9,454 bases of DNA from UBA6770 sp965661115 (GCA_965661115.1 CBFICO010000096.1:1-9454); one strand, 5' to 3'; shown: positions 1 through 7,485, numbered from the stretch's first letter. A program made the numbers and translations. The notes: generated by a model from the letters alone, not told the origin.

Positions 1-31
1 CTGTGTTAGAGTAAATGAAAATTATAGAAAA

Positions 32-2284
32 ATGGAAAAGAAACTACATACGTTTAGGTACTTGGTACAGCGCGTATTGTTCTTTTTCCCCATCCAACTA
101 ATTCTTGCACATCTTAAGAGAAGCCATATACTCATAGTTTACTGGCTGTTGCTTTACGGTTTTTTTTCGGGTAAAATAGCCGCTAAATACGGAGTATTCA
201 ATTTGGTGTTGTATCCTGAGTACTTGGGTGAAGCAAATTTTTTGAGTCACATTATTCTGGGGTTAGCCTACGGCTCGTTTGCAATGGCGTTCCAGGTGAG
301 TAGCTACATCATTTTTGGTTATAAGTTTCCATTTATTGCCACGCTTAACAAACCCTTTTTAAAGTATTCACTGAACAATGCAGTAATTCCGCTCATTACC
401 ACGGTGGTTTATTTGTGGGCAATAGTCGATTTTCAGAAAAACAAGGAGCTTTTAACTGATTGGGAAGTTGTCCGCTATATCAGCGGATTTATAATAGGGA
501 TGTCCACCTTCTTGTTTATAGGCTATTCCTACTTTTTATCAACCAACAAAAGCATTTTTGCTTTCATTGCACCCAATCCAAGCAGAAAGAAAAGTAAGTT
601 CAAGTCCATCAATCGTTTATTAGATAGTTCGGTAAAATGGTATCATTTTCTAAAACGCTCAAGCGAATGGAAAATAGAGACGTACTTGTCGGGAGATTTT
701 AAAATAAAAATTGCCAGAAGCAGCGATCATTACAACCGAGAAACCCTCAAAAGAGTTTTTCATCAGAATCATTTAAACGCGTCCTTCTTTGAACTTGGAG
801 CAATTGCTACGTTGTTATTTCTCGGCGTTTTTATGGAGTCTCCCATTTTTGCCATACCAGCTGGGGCAAGTATTTTATTGCTATTTACCATGAGTTTAAT
901 GCTTTCAGGGGCATTACACAATTACCTAAAGGGTTGGAGCATTCTTGGTTTTCTACTGATATTTCTGGCTGTGAATGAACTGTCGAAACAACCTCAATTC
1001 AGAAAACAAAATAAAGCATATGGTCTAGTTTATTCAGGGGCTCCTGTGGAATATTCAAACAAAAATTTGGGCCAACTTTTACTCAATGATTCATTGATTG
1101 AAACCAGTTATAAGTCGGAAGTTGACGCGCTAAACAATTGGAAAAAGAAGAGTAAATCAAAAACCCTGTTTATTGTAAATACAAGTGGTGGGGGCTTACG
1201 CTCAGCTGTTTGGACCTATTACTGTTTAGCAAAATTAGACTCGGTAACCAATAATTCTATATTCGATTATACACGTTTTATAGCAGGTGCTTCTGGTGGT
1301 ATGGTTGGAGCGGCTTTTTATAGAGAATTACAGCTGAGAAAACATCATTCGCAAAATTTTGAAATGAGCATTGAACCTTACGGTAAAATGCTTTCTAGTG
1401 ACTTATTGAATTCGCTTTCTTTTTCTTGGGTGGTAAACGATGTGTTCAGAATAAGGAAATTCAAGGTAAACAACGAAACCTACTTTAAAGATAGAGCCTA
1501 CTTTTTTGAGAATCAACTTAATATCAATACCCAACGAATGCTCGATAAACCGTTGAGTTTTTATTCCCAATTTACCAATAGTGGAGACTTACCATTTTTA
1601 TTGCTCACACCTACAATTATCAACGACGGAAGAAGGTTAATGCTGTCGTCAAATTCCTTAAACTTTATGTACAGAAACGTAAATCAAAAGGTGGGGAATA
1701 GACCCAATAATCTGGATTTTGTTGATTTTAGAACCTTGTTTAAAAATCACGGAGCTGACAGTATGCGATTCACTACTGCTTTGCGCATGAATTCAACCTT
1801 CCCGTTTGTTCTTCCAAATATTCATTTGCCAACCGAGCCCGAAGTACAAGTTATGGATGCAGGTCTTAGAGATAATTACGGCATGTTATCAACTAGTCAG
1901 TACTTGTATGCTATGGAACCATGGTTAGATTCAGCAATTGAAAAAATTGTGATTTTAAGAATTTACGATAGAATGAAAGATGTACAAATTCGGAAAGACC
2001 CTTATCAATCGCTTATTCACTCGTTAACAGCACCCGTTGATCACGTATATAAGAATATGTTCAATACCCAGCGTTTAACTGAGGATGGCCTGTTAAATGG
2101 ACTACCAAAGCGAATAAAAGACAGAATTGAAATCATTGATTTTCCATTGGCCATCAAATCAGACCGAGCGATTCCTCTAAGCTGGCAATTAACCCAATTG
2201 GAACGAAATCTTATAAAAAATGCCTTTAATGAACCAACTCACGAACTGTCGATAAAAAGGGTGAAATACCATTTGAGCAATTAG
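32..2284 (+). CDS. Polytopic membrane protein with C-terminal patatin-like phospholipase domain
   Basis: This 750-residue protein is predicted to hydrolyse lipid acyl esters at the inner membrane. The N-terminal part (about residues 30-317) has roughly seven hydrophobic segments, near 31-50, 70-96, 116-133, 149-169, 252-268, 271-294 and 300-317. A hydrophilic basic stretch (about 180-250) separates the fourth and fifth. The C-terminal half carries the patatin signature in order: a glycine-rich oxyanion-hole motif SGGGLRSA (GGG at 386-388), the nucleophile elbow GASGG (Ser421), and the dyad aspartate in DAG (Asp609). The oxyanion motif deviates from the usual DGGGxRG by having Ser before the glycines and Ser after Arg. 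The catalytic Ser and Asp are both present, so the enzyme is probably active. The substrate (phospholipid, lysolipid or other ester) cannot be read from sequence. The ATG at 32 begins a basic/aromatic leader and no Shine-Dalgarno is evident. The TPR gene follows 43 bases later and could be co-transcribed. Confidence 0.85.
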   Translation: MEKKLHTFRYLVQRVLFFFPIQLILAHLKRSHILIVYWLLLYGFFSGKIAAKYGVFNLVLYPEYLGEANFLSHIILGLAYGSFAMAFQVSSYIIFGYKFPFIATLNKPFLKYSLNNAVIPLITTVVYLWAIVDFQKNKELLTDWEVVRYISGFIIGMSTFLFIGYSYFLSTNKSIFAFIAPNPSRKKSKFKSINRLLDSSVKWYHFLKRSSEWKIETYLSGDFKIKIARSSDHYNRETLKRVFHQNHLNASFFELGAIATLLFLGVFMESPIFAIPAGASILLLFTMSLMLSGALHNYLKGWSILGFLLIFLAVNELSKQPQFRKQNKAYGLVYSGAPVEYSNKNLGQLLLNDSLIETSYKSEVDALNNWKKKSKSKTLFIVNTSGGGLRSAVWTYYCLAKLDSVTNNSIFDYTRFIAGASGGMVGAAFYRELQLRKHHSQNFEMSIEPYGKMLSSDLLNSLSFSWVVNDVFRIRKFKVNNETYFKDRAYFFENQLNINTQRMLDKPLSFYSQFTNSGDLPFLLLTPTIINDGRRLMLSSNSLNFMYRNVNQKVGNRPNNLDFVDFRTLFKNHGADSMRFTTALRMNSTFPFVLPNIHLPTEPEVQVMDAGLRDNYGMLSTSQYLYAMEPWLDSAIEKIVILRIYDRMKDVQIRKDPYQSLIHSLTAPVDHVYKNMFNTQRLTEDGLLNGLPKRIKDRIEIIDFPLAIKSDRAIPLSWQLTQLERNLIKNAFNEPTHELSIKRVKYHLSN

Positions 2285-2327
2285 TATCATTTTCAGAAAT
2301 TTTTAATTTTATACCACAATTTGAGGT

Positions 2328-2672
2328 ATGATAAAAAGGGATAGAATTAAGTTAATAGAGGAGATGCTTTCTACAAATTCAAAAGATCCTTTTTTGAATT
2401 ATGCGGCTGCTTTAGAGTATAATAAATATGGCGATAAGCCTAAAGCTATTGGGCTTTTGGAAGATATTGTTGACTTTGACCCTTCGTATTTAGGGACCTA
2501 TTATTTACTCGGCAAATTGTACGAAGAAACTGACCAAGTAGATAAAGCCATTCTAATTTATCGAAAAGGTAGAAAAATTGCTAACGAACAAAACAACAAC
2601 AAAACCCTGGGCGAACTTAACGAAGCTCTAATGCTCATTGACGAGGAGTTTGATGAGTCTTGGGAGGATTGA
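2328..2672 (+). CDS. Small tetratricopeptide-repeat (TPR) protein
   Basis: This 114-residue protein has no signal peptide or membrane segment and is predicted to be cytoplasmic. Two TPR-like helical hairpins are visible, about residues 20-53 (AALEYNKYGDKPKAIGLLED) and 54-87 (LGTYYLLGKLYEETDQVDKA). Each shows the usual Gly/Ala, Tyr and Ala spacing. A third, partial helix pair leads to an acidic tail ending DEEFDESWED. TPR repeats bind other proteins, but the partner cannot be inferred. The gene lies 43 bases after the patatin-like gene on the same strand and converges on the djlA-like gene. The ATG at 2328 is the only reasonable start for the repeat region. Confidence 0.85.
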   Translation: MIKRDRIKLIEEMLSTNSKDPFLNYAAALEYNKYGDKPKAIGLLEDIVDFDPSYLGTYYLLGKLYEETDQVDKAILIYRKGRKIANEQNNNKTLGELNEALMLIDEEFDESWED

Positions 2673-2680
2673 ACAATTGA

Positions 2681-2719
2681 ATAATTTGATAATTGGTCAA
2701 TGTGATAATTTGATAATTG
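2681..2719. repeat. Two direct copies of a 15-bp AT-rich word
   Basis: The word ATAATTTGATAATTG occurs at 2681-2695 and 2705-2719, a 24-base period, in the spacer between the convergent TPR and djlA-like genes. Related shorter pieces (CAATTG, GATAATT) flank it. The CAATT/AATTG ends could form a weak stem-loop, but there is no canonical terminator with a T tract. Confidence 0.75.
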
Positions 2720-2737
2720 ATTGCTTCAAAAAAAATA

Positions 2738-2777
2738 AATTGCCTAATTGCCTAATTGCCTAATTGCCTAATTGCCT
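2738..2777. repeat. Tandem repeat, five perfect copies of octamer AATTGCCT
   Basis: Five exact copies of AATTGCCT run without interruption at 2738-2745, 2746-2753, 2754-2761, 2762-2769 and 2770-2777. The array stops two bases before the stop codon of the djlA-like gene (reverse complement of 2780-2782). It is intergenic, between convergent genes. A perfect short tandem repeat of this kind is expected to vary in copy number by slippage, but no coding frame or promoter is visibly affected. Confidence 0.95.
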
Positions 2778-2779
2778 AC

Positions 2780-3517
2780 TTACTTCAACCCTCGTTCTTT
2801 TTTGATTTGCTCATATGCCTCTTGAACCTTCTGGAATTTTTCTTTAGCGGCTTTTTGGTATTCTTCTCCAAGGTTAGCTACTTTATCGGGGTGATATTCT
2901 ATTGCTAATTTTCGGTACGCCTTTTTTATTTCTGAGTCGGTTGCAGTTTTTTTAAGGTTAAGCACATCATAATTAGAGGCTGAATCAATGTAGAACATTG
3001 CTTTTAACGAGTTGAAATCAGAGCCAGCAACTCTTAACCCGTTGGCAATGCGCTGTAAGAGTTTAAGCTCATTCTCGTCTACAACTCCATCAGCCTTGGC
3101 AATTCCAAAAAGGTACTGCATCAGTTGAACCCGCATAGGGCCAGCCATGTTCATAGAAATTTGAGCAGTTACATCATTAAGAGGAATAGGGCGATCTAGA
3201 ATGTCTCGCAACGCCAGTAAAAGCTCCTTAGCGTGGTGGCTGCCAAATTGGTTTATAAGGAATTGCTTTACATATTCTAGCTCACTTTTTTTGACTTTTC
3301 CGTTTGCCTTCATTACAGCTGCAGAGAGCACTAGAAGACTGATATTAAAATCACCAGCGCTTGTTCTGGCCTGACTTGTAGTACCAGCTTGACCAAACGA
3401 GTTTGAGTCAGCTGCACCATCCAGCATGTTTCCAATAGCAAAACCAATGATTCCGCCAATTGGTCCACCAAAAGCCCAGCCAAGTCCACCTGCTATCCAC
3501 TTACTATAATTTGCCAT
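2780..3517 (-). CDS. djlA: DjlA-like membrane co-chaperone (TerB + J domain)
   Basis: This 245-residue protein is predicted to stimulate a DnaK-type Hsp70 at the inner membrane. Residues 1-35 form a short basic start followed by a Gly/Ala-rich hydrophobic segment (GGPIGGIIGFAIGNMLDGA). It resembles the single N-terminal membrane anchor of DjlA, with its GxxxG-like spacing. Residues about 57-165 form a TerB-type helical domain containing two ADG/ANG-type acidic loops (near 70-80 and 141-150). Residues about 181-242 are a J domain with the essential HPD tripeptide at 209-211 in YRKLAIEYHPDK, so Hsp70 stimulation should be intact. The order anchor-TerB-J is that of DjlA. The E. coli symbol is used by architecture and strict orthology is not established. 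A 97-base repeat-bearing gap separates it from the TPM gene upstream, so it may have its own promoter. Confidence 0.87.
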   Translation of the reverse strand: MANYSKWIAGGLGWAFGGPIGGIIGFAIGNMLDGAADSNSFGQAGTTSQARTSAGDFNISLLVLSAAVMKANGKVKKSELEYVKQFLINQFGSHHAKELLLALRDILDRPIPLNDVTAQISMNMAGPMRVQLMQYLFGIAKADGVVDENELKLLQRIANGLRVAGSDFNSLKAMFYIDSASNYDVLNLKKTATDSEIKKAYRKLAIEYHPDKVANLGEEYQKAAKEKFQKVQEAYEQIKKERGLK

Positions 3518-3526
3518 TTTTTATGT

Positions 3527-3568
3527 TTAGTGACTAGTTATTATATAATAGTTATTAGTGACTAGTTA
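3527..3568. repeat. Intergenic repeat element, two copies of TTAGTGACTAGTTA
   Basis: TTAGTGACTAGTTA occurs at 3527-3540 and again at 3555-3568, period 28. Between them is a perfect 12-bp palindrome TATTATATAATA at 3539-3550. The element sits just upstream of the djlA-like start codon (3517), in the gap after the TPM gene. It shares the string TAGTGAC(n)GTTATTA with the htpG-lemA spacer element at 5460-5512, in opposite orientation. Confidence 0.85.
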
Positions 3569-3614
3569 ATAGTTCCGATAGCTTATGGGCTACCTAGTTG
3601 GTATGAATTTACTC

Positions 3615-4415
3615 CTACCAAGAACCACCAGCACCTCCACCTCCAAAGTCACCGCCTCCAAAGCCTCCGAACCCACCTGAACCAGAAGAAAAATCGCTCC
3701 AACCACCTGAGCTACCTCTGCTAATAGATCCGCCTAACCAAAGGGCTGTCCAGAATGGTACCGAATGGGTAGAGTAGTGTCTCTTTTTATTCCGTCGCAA
3801 CAAGGCGTAGAAAAAGAATATGAACAACAGAAAAGGTAATATTCCAGCTAAACCAGAACTGGTATCTGTTCTGTCTAAATATTCGCTTGGAGGAAATTCT
3901 TTGAGGGCTAAACTTTGCATAGTCGCTAAACTTTTAGTAATACCCTCGTAGTAGTTTTTGTTCTGGAATGAGGGTAAAATTTCAGATTCTACAATGCGTT
4001 TTGCCACTGCATCTGGAATAATACCTTCAAGTCCATACCCAGATGCTATAAAAATTTGTCCTCTCGAGCTTGCCGTTTTTGGTTTGATTAAAACTACAAG
4101 TCCGTTGTCCTTGCCTTTTTCGCCAACTCCCCATCTGTGACCAATTTCCGTAGCCATTTGTGCCTTTTCATAACCATTTAAAGAAGGTACTACAACCAGC
4201 GCTATTTGAACCCCAGTTTTTTTAGAAAAATCTACTAAATTAGATTCGAGTGCTTTTACTTCTTGGGCTGAAAACATAGCAGGACTTCCTTCAATTATAT
4301 TAACCAGCCGCTCTGGTGGCGGTTTTTTAGGAATCCCGTCTTTATCAAATATTTGCTTGTTACCAGCAAATAACAACCCAGGAAGTAGAAATAATATGAA
4401 TAGTAGTTTTTTCAT
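3615..4415 (-). CDS. TPM-domain protein with signal peptide, TM segment and Gly-rich tail (YgcG-like)
   Basis: This 266-residue protein is predicted to enter the membrane with its TPM domain outside the cytoplasm. Residues 1-17 are a signal peptide (KK, then LLFILFLLPGLLFAG). Residues about 43-172 match the TPM fold family (TPM_phosphatase, related to plant TLP18.3 and bacterial YgcG). Visible motifs are TGVQIALVVVPSL, RWGVGEKGKDNGLVVLI and GYGLEGIIPD. A membrane helix spans about 188-206 (AGILPFLLFIFFFYALL), followed by RRNKKR. The tail from about 228 is dominated by Gly, Ser and Phe and ends GGGGAGGSW, as is usual for this family. Some TPM proteins have acid phosphatase activity, but the bacterial role is not settled. 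It is the last gene of the lemA-TPM-TPM cluster and starts 3 bases after the preceding TPM gene's stop, which supports translational coupling. Confidence 0.88.
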   Translation of the reverse strand: MKKLLFILFLLPGLLFAGNKQIFDKDGIPKKPPPERLVNIIEGSPAMFSAQEVKALESNLVDFSKKTGVQIALVVVPSLNGYEKAQMATEIGHRWGVGEKGKDNGLVVLIKPKTASSRGQIFIASGYGLEGIIPDAVAKRIVESEILPSFQNKNYYEGITKSLATMQSLALKEFPPSEYLDRTDTSSGLAGILPFLLFIFFFYALLRRNKKRHYSTHSVPFWTALWLGGSISRGSSGGWSDFSSGSGGFGGFGGGDFGGGGAGGSW

Positions 4416-4418
4416 GTT

Positions 4419-4859
4419 CTAATTCTTTCCGAATGAAATTTCGTTGCTTAATTCATTGATATCATCAGACTGGTAAGGGAAAAACTCTTTAAGTTGATCG
4501 CCTGCTGTGTCAATTCCTTTTTCAAGTCCTTCGCAGAAGTTTCCTTTCTTAAACTCATATAGCATAACTCTTTTGGTTTTATCCCAAAAATCGTCGCTAA
4601 CTTTTTCGTTAATCCCTACATCACCAATAACAGCAAAGCGTTTATCTTTAATGGCTAAGTATATGAGTACCCCGTTTCGGAGTGCGGTTTTATGCATTTT
4701 AAGAGAAGAGAATACGTTGCACGCTCTGTCTAAAACAGCACCAGTGCAATGGTTCTCAATATGCACCCGAATTTCTCCAGAAGTGTTTAATTCAGCTTTT
4801 TCAATAGCCGAAACTATAAGTGCTCGTTCTTCTGAATTAAAGAAATTTTCTGCGTTCAT
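4419..4859 (-). CDS. Soluble TPM-domain protein
   Basis: This 146-residue protein is essentially a single TPM domain, paralogous to the neighbouring downstream gene. It shows the family's SGEIRVHIE (27-35) and the core strand RNGVLIYLAIKDKRFAVIGD (61-80), followed by VGINEKVSDDFWD. It has no signal peptide, no membrane helix and no Gly-rich tail, so it is predicted to be cytoplasmic, or held at the membrane through a partner. It lies 6 bases after lemA and 3 bases before the membrane TPM gene. The arrangement of one lipoprotein and two TPM proteins of different topology suggests they act together, which is inference. The ATG at 4859 is favoured by the tight spacing to the lemA stop. Confidence 0.85.
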   Translation of the reverse strand: MNAENFFNSEERALIVSAIEKAELNTSGEIRVHIENHCTGAVLDRACNVFSSLKMHKTALRNGVLIYLAIKDKRFAVIGDVGINEKVSDDFWDKTKRVMLYEFKKGNFCEGLEKGIDTAGDQLKEFFPYQSDDINELSNEISFGKN

Positions 4860-4865
4860 ACTTAT

Positions 4866-5447
4866 CTAATCAAAGTTTACCGTTGGTGCTTTTTCGCTTC
4901 CCTTGTCTGCCTCGAAATACCCTTTCTTTTCAAAATCGAACCAGCCTGCGTAAATGTTTCTTGGAAATTTTCTGATGTAACTATTGTAATCACCAACCGC
5001 GTCATTAAAACGTTTTCGCTCTGTAGAAATCCTGTTTTCAGTACCTTCAAGTTGAGCTTGTAACTCCAAGAAATTTTGGTTTGCTTTTAAATCTGGATAT
5101 CGCTCCACAGAAACCAACAACCTTGATAAAGCACCCGAAAGTTCACCCTGAGCAGCCTGAAAGTTCTTGATTGCTTCAGGACTCAGGTTATTTGCGTCCA
5201 CTTGCACGCTAGTAGCCTTGGCTCTGGCTTCTACTACTCTGGTAAGCGTTTCTTTTTCAAAATCTGCGTAACCTTTAACTGTATTCACCAAGTTCGGCAC
5301 TAGGTCAGATCTACGCTGATATTGATTTTCTACTTGTGCCCATTGTTGAGCGATAGTTTCGTCTTTTTCAACCATGCTGTTGTATCCGCATGAGCTTAAG
5401 ACTAAAGCTCCAATAACAGCTGTAAACAATAATTTTACTTTTTTCAT
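4866..5447 (-). CDS. lemA: LemA family lipoprotein
   Basis: This 193-residue protein matches the usual LemA length. The N-terminus is a lipoprotein signal: MKKVK, a hydrophobic stretch, then lipobox LSSC with the lipidated cysteine at residue 20. The mature part is mostly helical. It has the LemA hallmark RRSDLVPNLVNTVKGYADFE (about 46-65), later YPDLKANQNFLELQ and EGTENRISTERKRFN, and the typical end FPRNIYAGWFDFEKKGYF. LemA proteins are membrane-associated helical-bundle proteins of unclear function, often next to TPM/YgcG or HtpX-type genes. The pairing here with two TPM genes fits that pattern. It is the first gene of the compact trio. A 74-base spacer with a repeat element separates it from htpG upstream, so htpG readthrough is possible. 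Confidence 0.93.
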   Translation of the reverse strand: MKKVKLLFTAVIGALVLSSCGYNSMVEKDETIAQQWAQVENQYQRRSDLVPNLVNTVKGYADFEKETLTRVVEARAKATSVQVDANNLSPEAIKNFQAAQGELSGALSRLLVSVERYPDLKANQNFLELQAQLEGTENRISTERKRFNDAVGDYNSYIRKFPRNIYAGWFDFEKKGYFEADKGSEKAPTVNFD

Positions 5448-5459
5448 AATTTATTTTTT

Positions 5460-5512
5460 TAGTGACCTTTCTACTAATAACTAATAACTAATAACTAATA
5501 ACCAGGTCACTA
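5460..5512. repeat. Heptamer tandem repeat (CTAATAA x4) bounded by 8-bp inverted repeats
   Basis: Four exact tandem copies of CTAATAA lie at 5474-5480, 5481-5487, 5488-5494 and 5495-5501. They are enclosed by TAGTGACC at 5460-5467 and its reverse complement GGTCACTA at 5505-5512. The element nearly fills the htpG-lemA spacer. The inverted repeat would give an 8-bp stem with a 37-base loop. In the htpG transcript the stem is followed by an A run rather than a U run, so it is not a canonical intrinsic terminator. It is related in sequence to the 3527-3568 element. Confidence 0.88.
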
Positions 5513-5521
5513 TTATCTATC

Positions 5522-7417
5522 CTAATCAATAAGTTCCACGCTGCGCTTAACAAACTCCGTCAAATCTTTACCAGTTAGTAAACCTTGAGAAAGTTTTGCT
5601 AAATCCGCAGCTTGTTTAGCCAGTTTTGATTTTTTATCGGCATCTTGTTCAACCAAAATTTTACTCGTTAGTGGGTGATTTGCATTAACTACCAAGTTGT
5701 ATATATCAGGCATATTTCCCATACCCATCATTCCACCGCCACCAACAGCGCTTTGTTCTTTCATTCTTCTCATAAACTCCGATTGAGTAATCACCATTGG
5801 ACTGTCTTTTTCGCTCAGGTTTTCAAGCGTAATAGTGTATGAGCCTTTGTCAACAACGCCTTCAATAACTTCTTTCAGCTCTTTTTCTTGATCTTCAGTA
5901 AGATTGTGTTTTGCAACATCCTCTTTAGCTATCAATTTATCTAGCGTGTCGGCATCAACTCTGGAGAATGTAACGTTTTCAAGCTTAGTTTCTAATTGCT
6001 GAACAATGTGAGCACTTAATGGACTTGCCATTTCAACCACTTTGTAACCTTTGTTTTCGGCAGCGTCTATGTAGGCATGTTGTTCGTTTTTATCTGAAGC
6101 GTAAAGAATTACAATTTTACCATCCTTGTTTGTTTGGTTTTCTTTTATCTCTTCTTTAAACTCTTCAATGGTTTTGTAAGTGCCATCAATATTCTTCAAT
6201 AAAAAGATTTTCTCCGCTTTTTCGTAGAATTTTTCTTCAGTAAGCATTCCGTATTCCATAAAGATTTTGATGTCGTCCCATTTTTCTTCAAAATCTTTGC
6301 GGTCTTTCTTAAACATAGAAGAAAGTTTATCTGCTACTTTTTTAGTTATGTGTCCGCTTATCTTTTTTACGTTTCCATCTGATTGTAAGTAGGATCTAGA
6401 TACGTTTAGCGGAATATCTGGAGAATCGATAACGCCATGTAACAGCGTTAAGAATTCTGGAACTATACCCTCTACAGAATCGGTAATAAACACCTGGTTC
6501 GAGTAAAGCTGAATTTTGTTTTTCTGAAGCTGCAGGTTATTTGCGTTTGCCAGTTTAGGGAAATATAGAATTCCAGTTAAATTAAATGGGAAATCAACAT
6601 TTAGGTGGATATTGAATAATGGCTCTTCAAAGGTCATAGGGTACAGTTCGCGATAAAAGCTGTTGTAATCCTCTTTTTTTAGGTCTGCTGGTTTTTTATT
6701 CCAAGCAGGATTTGGGTTGTTTACAACATTATCAACTGTAGTTTCAACTTGTTTTACTTTATCGTTCTCGTCTTTTTCTCCATTATGGTCGTCAACAAAT
6801 TTGGTTTTAGTACCGAACTTGATTTCAACTGGGAGGAACTTACAGTACTTGTCAAGAATTCCTGCAATTCTTGGTTCTTCCAAAAACTCTTTAGAATCTT
6901 CAGCAATGTGCAAGGTTATTTTAGTTCCTCGGGTTTCCTTTTTAGATTTTTTGATTTTAAACTCTGGGTTACCATCACATTCCCAAAGTACAGCAGGTTC
7001 ATCTTTAAATGATTTTGTTTCAACGGTAACTTTGTCAGACACCATAAATGCAGAGTAGAAGCCAAGACCAAAGTGACCAATGATTTGCTCTGCTTGACCT
7101 TCGTATTTTTTTACAAATTCTTCAGCGCCAGAAAAAGCAACCTGGTTTAGGTATTTTTTTACTTCTTCCTCGGTCATTCCAAGACCTTTATCTTCAATGG
7201 TTATGGTTTTTGCTTTCTCGTCAAACGAAACCTCAATTTGAGTATCGCCTAATTCTTCTTTGAATTCGCCAATTTTTTGAAGTGTTTTTAATTTTTGAGT
7301 TGCATCAACTGCATTTGAAACTAATTCGCGAAGGAAAATTTCATGATCTGAATACAAGAATTTTTTAATGATTGGGAAAATATTATCCGCTTGTACATTA
7401 ATCTTACCTGTTGCCAT
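5522..7417 (-). CDS. htpG: Molecular chaperone HtpG (bacterial Hsp90)
   Basis: This 631-residue cytosolic ATP-dependent chaperone is full length for the family (about 620-680). The N-terminal GHKL ATPase domain shows the Hsp90 signature YSDHEIFLRELVSNAVDAT, with catalytic Glu31 and Mg-coordinating Asn35. It also has the nucleotide-binding Asp76 in DKGLGM and the lid/glycine motif GHFGLGFYS at 114-122. The middle domain contains LYSNQVFITD and the PLNVSRSYLQSD loop, whose Arg contacts ATP phosphate in the family. The C-terminal dimerisation part includes EFMRRMKEQ, then a Gly/Met-rich stretch VGGGGMMGMGNMPDIYNLVV that I associate with Bacteroidota HtpG. The start MATGKINVQADNIFP matches the expected N-terminus. 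It heads the minus-strand block, and its spacer carries a candidate sigma-54-type promoter, consistent with stress control. Confidence 0.98.
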   Translation of the reverse strand: MATGKINVQADNIFPIIKKFLYSDHEIFLRELVSNAVDATQKLKTLQKIGEFKEELGDTQIEVSFDEKAKTITIEDKGLGMTEEEVKKYLNQVAFSGAEEFVKKYEGQAEQIIGHFGLGFYSAFMVSDKVTVETKSFKDEPAVLWECDGNPEFKIKKSKKETRGTKITLHIAEDSKEFLEEPRIAGILDKYCKFLPVEIKFGTKTKFVDDHNGEKDENDKVKQVETTVDNVVNNPNPAWNKKPADLKKEDYNSFYRELYPMTFEEPLFNIHLNVDFPFNLTGILYFPKLANANNLQLQKNKIQLYSNQVFITDSVEGIVPEFLTLLHGVIDSPDIPLNVSRSYLQSDGNVKKISGHITKKVADKLSSMFKKDRKDFEEKWDDIKIFMEYGMLTEEKFYEKAEKIFLLKNIDGTYKTIEEFKEEIKENQTNKDGKIVILYASDKNEQHAYIDAAENKGYKVVEMASPLSAHIVQQLETKLENVTFSRVDADTLDKLIAKEDVAKHNLTEDQEKELKEVIEGVVDKGSYTITLENLSEKDSPMVITQSEFMRRMKEQSAVGGGGMMGMGNMPDIYNLVVNANHPLTSKILVEQDADKKSKLAKQAADLAKLSQGLLTGKDLTEFVKRSVELID

Positions 7418-7465
7418 AATCTATATCTTTTTAATTATTGGATTTAAGTTTTTCGGCCTCTCATA

Positions 7466-7482
7466 GTCAACCAACATGCCAA
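7466..7482 (-). promoter_or_regulatory. Candidate sigma-54-like -24/-12 promoter for htpG
   Basis: Read on the minus strand the sequence is TTGGCATGTTGGTTGAC. It fits the TGGCAYR-N4-TTGCW consensus, with GG and the G of the second block at the correct spacing (GG-N10-G). The one key deviation is GA instead of GC at -12. The -12 block lies 49 bases upstream of the htpG ATG, leaving room for a start site and leader of about 35-40 bases. The promoter assignment is inference, because no other promoter was obvious and no expression data exist here. Confidence 0.45.
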
Positions 7483-7485
7483 TGG

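Noticed and set aside
15..101. Short ORF from ATG at 15 overlapping the start of the patatin-like gene in another frame
   Set aside because: It encodes only 28 residues, shows no recognisable feature, and is overlapped by a well-supported gene.
3591..3603. TACC/GGTA small inverted repeat after the membrane TPM gene as a terminator
   Set aside because: The stem is only four base pairs with no following T run.
3958..4140. Plus-strand ORF opposite the membrane TPM gene
   Set aside because: It is antisense to a clear TPM-domain gene and its composition looks like a frame shadow.
4507..4869. Plus-strand 120-codon ORF opposite the soluble TPM gene
   Set aside because: It spans the antisense of a well-supported gene and its Ser/Leu/Phe-rich translation matches no domain.
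6717..7058. Two overlapping plus-strand ORFs inside htpG
   Set aside because: Both are antisense to the conserved Hsp90 N-terminal and middle domains and lack domain signatures.
2780..7417. The minus-strand block as a new defence or biosynthetic system
   Set aside because: All members belong to widespread chaperone or envelope families, and there are no effector, nuclease, transposase or biosynthetic signatures.
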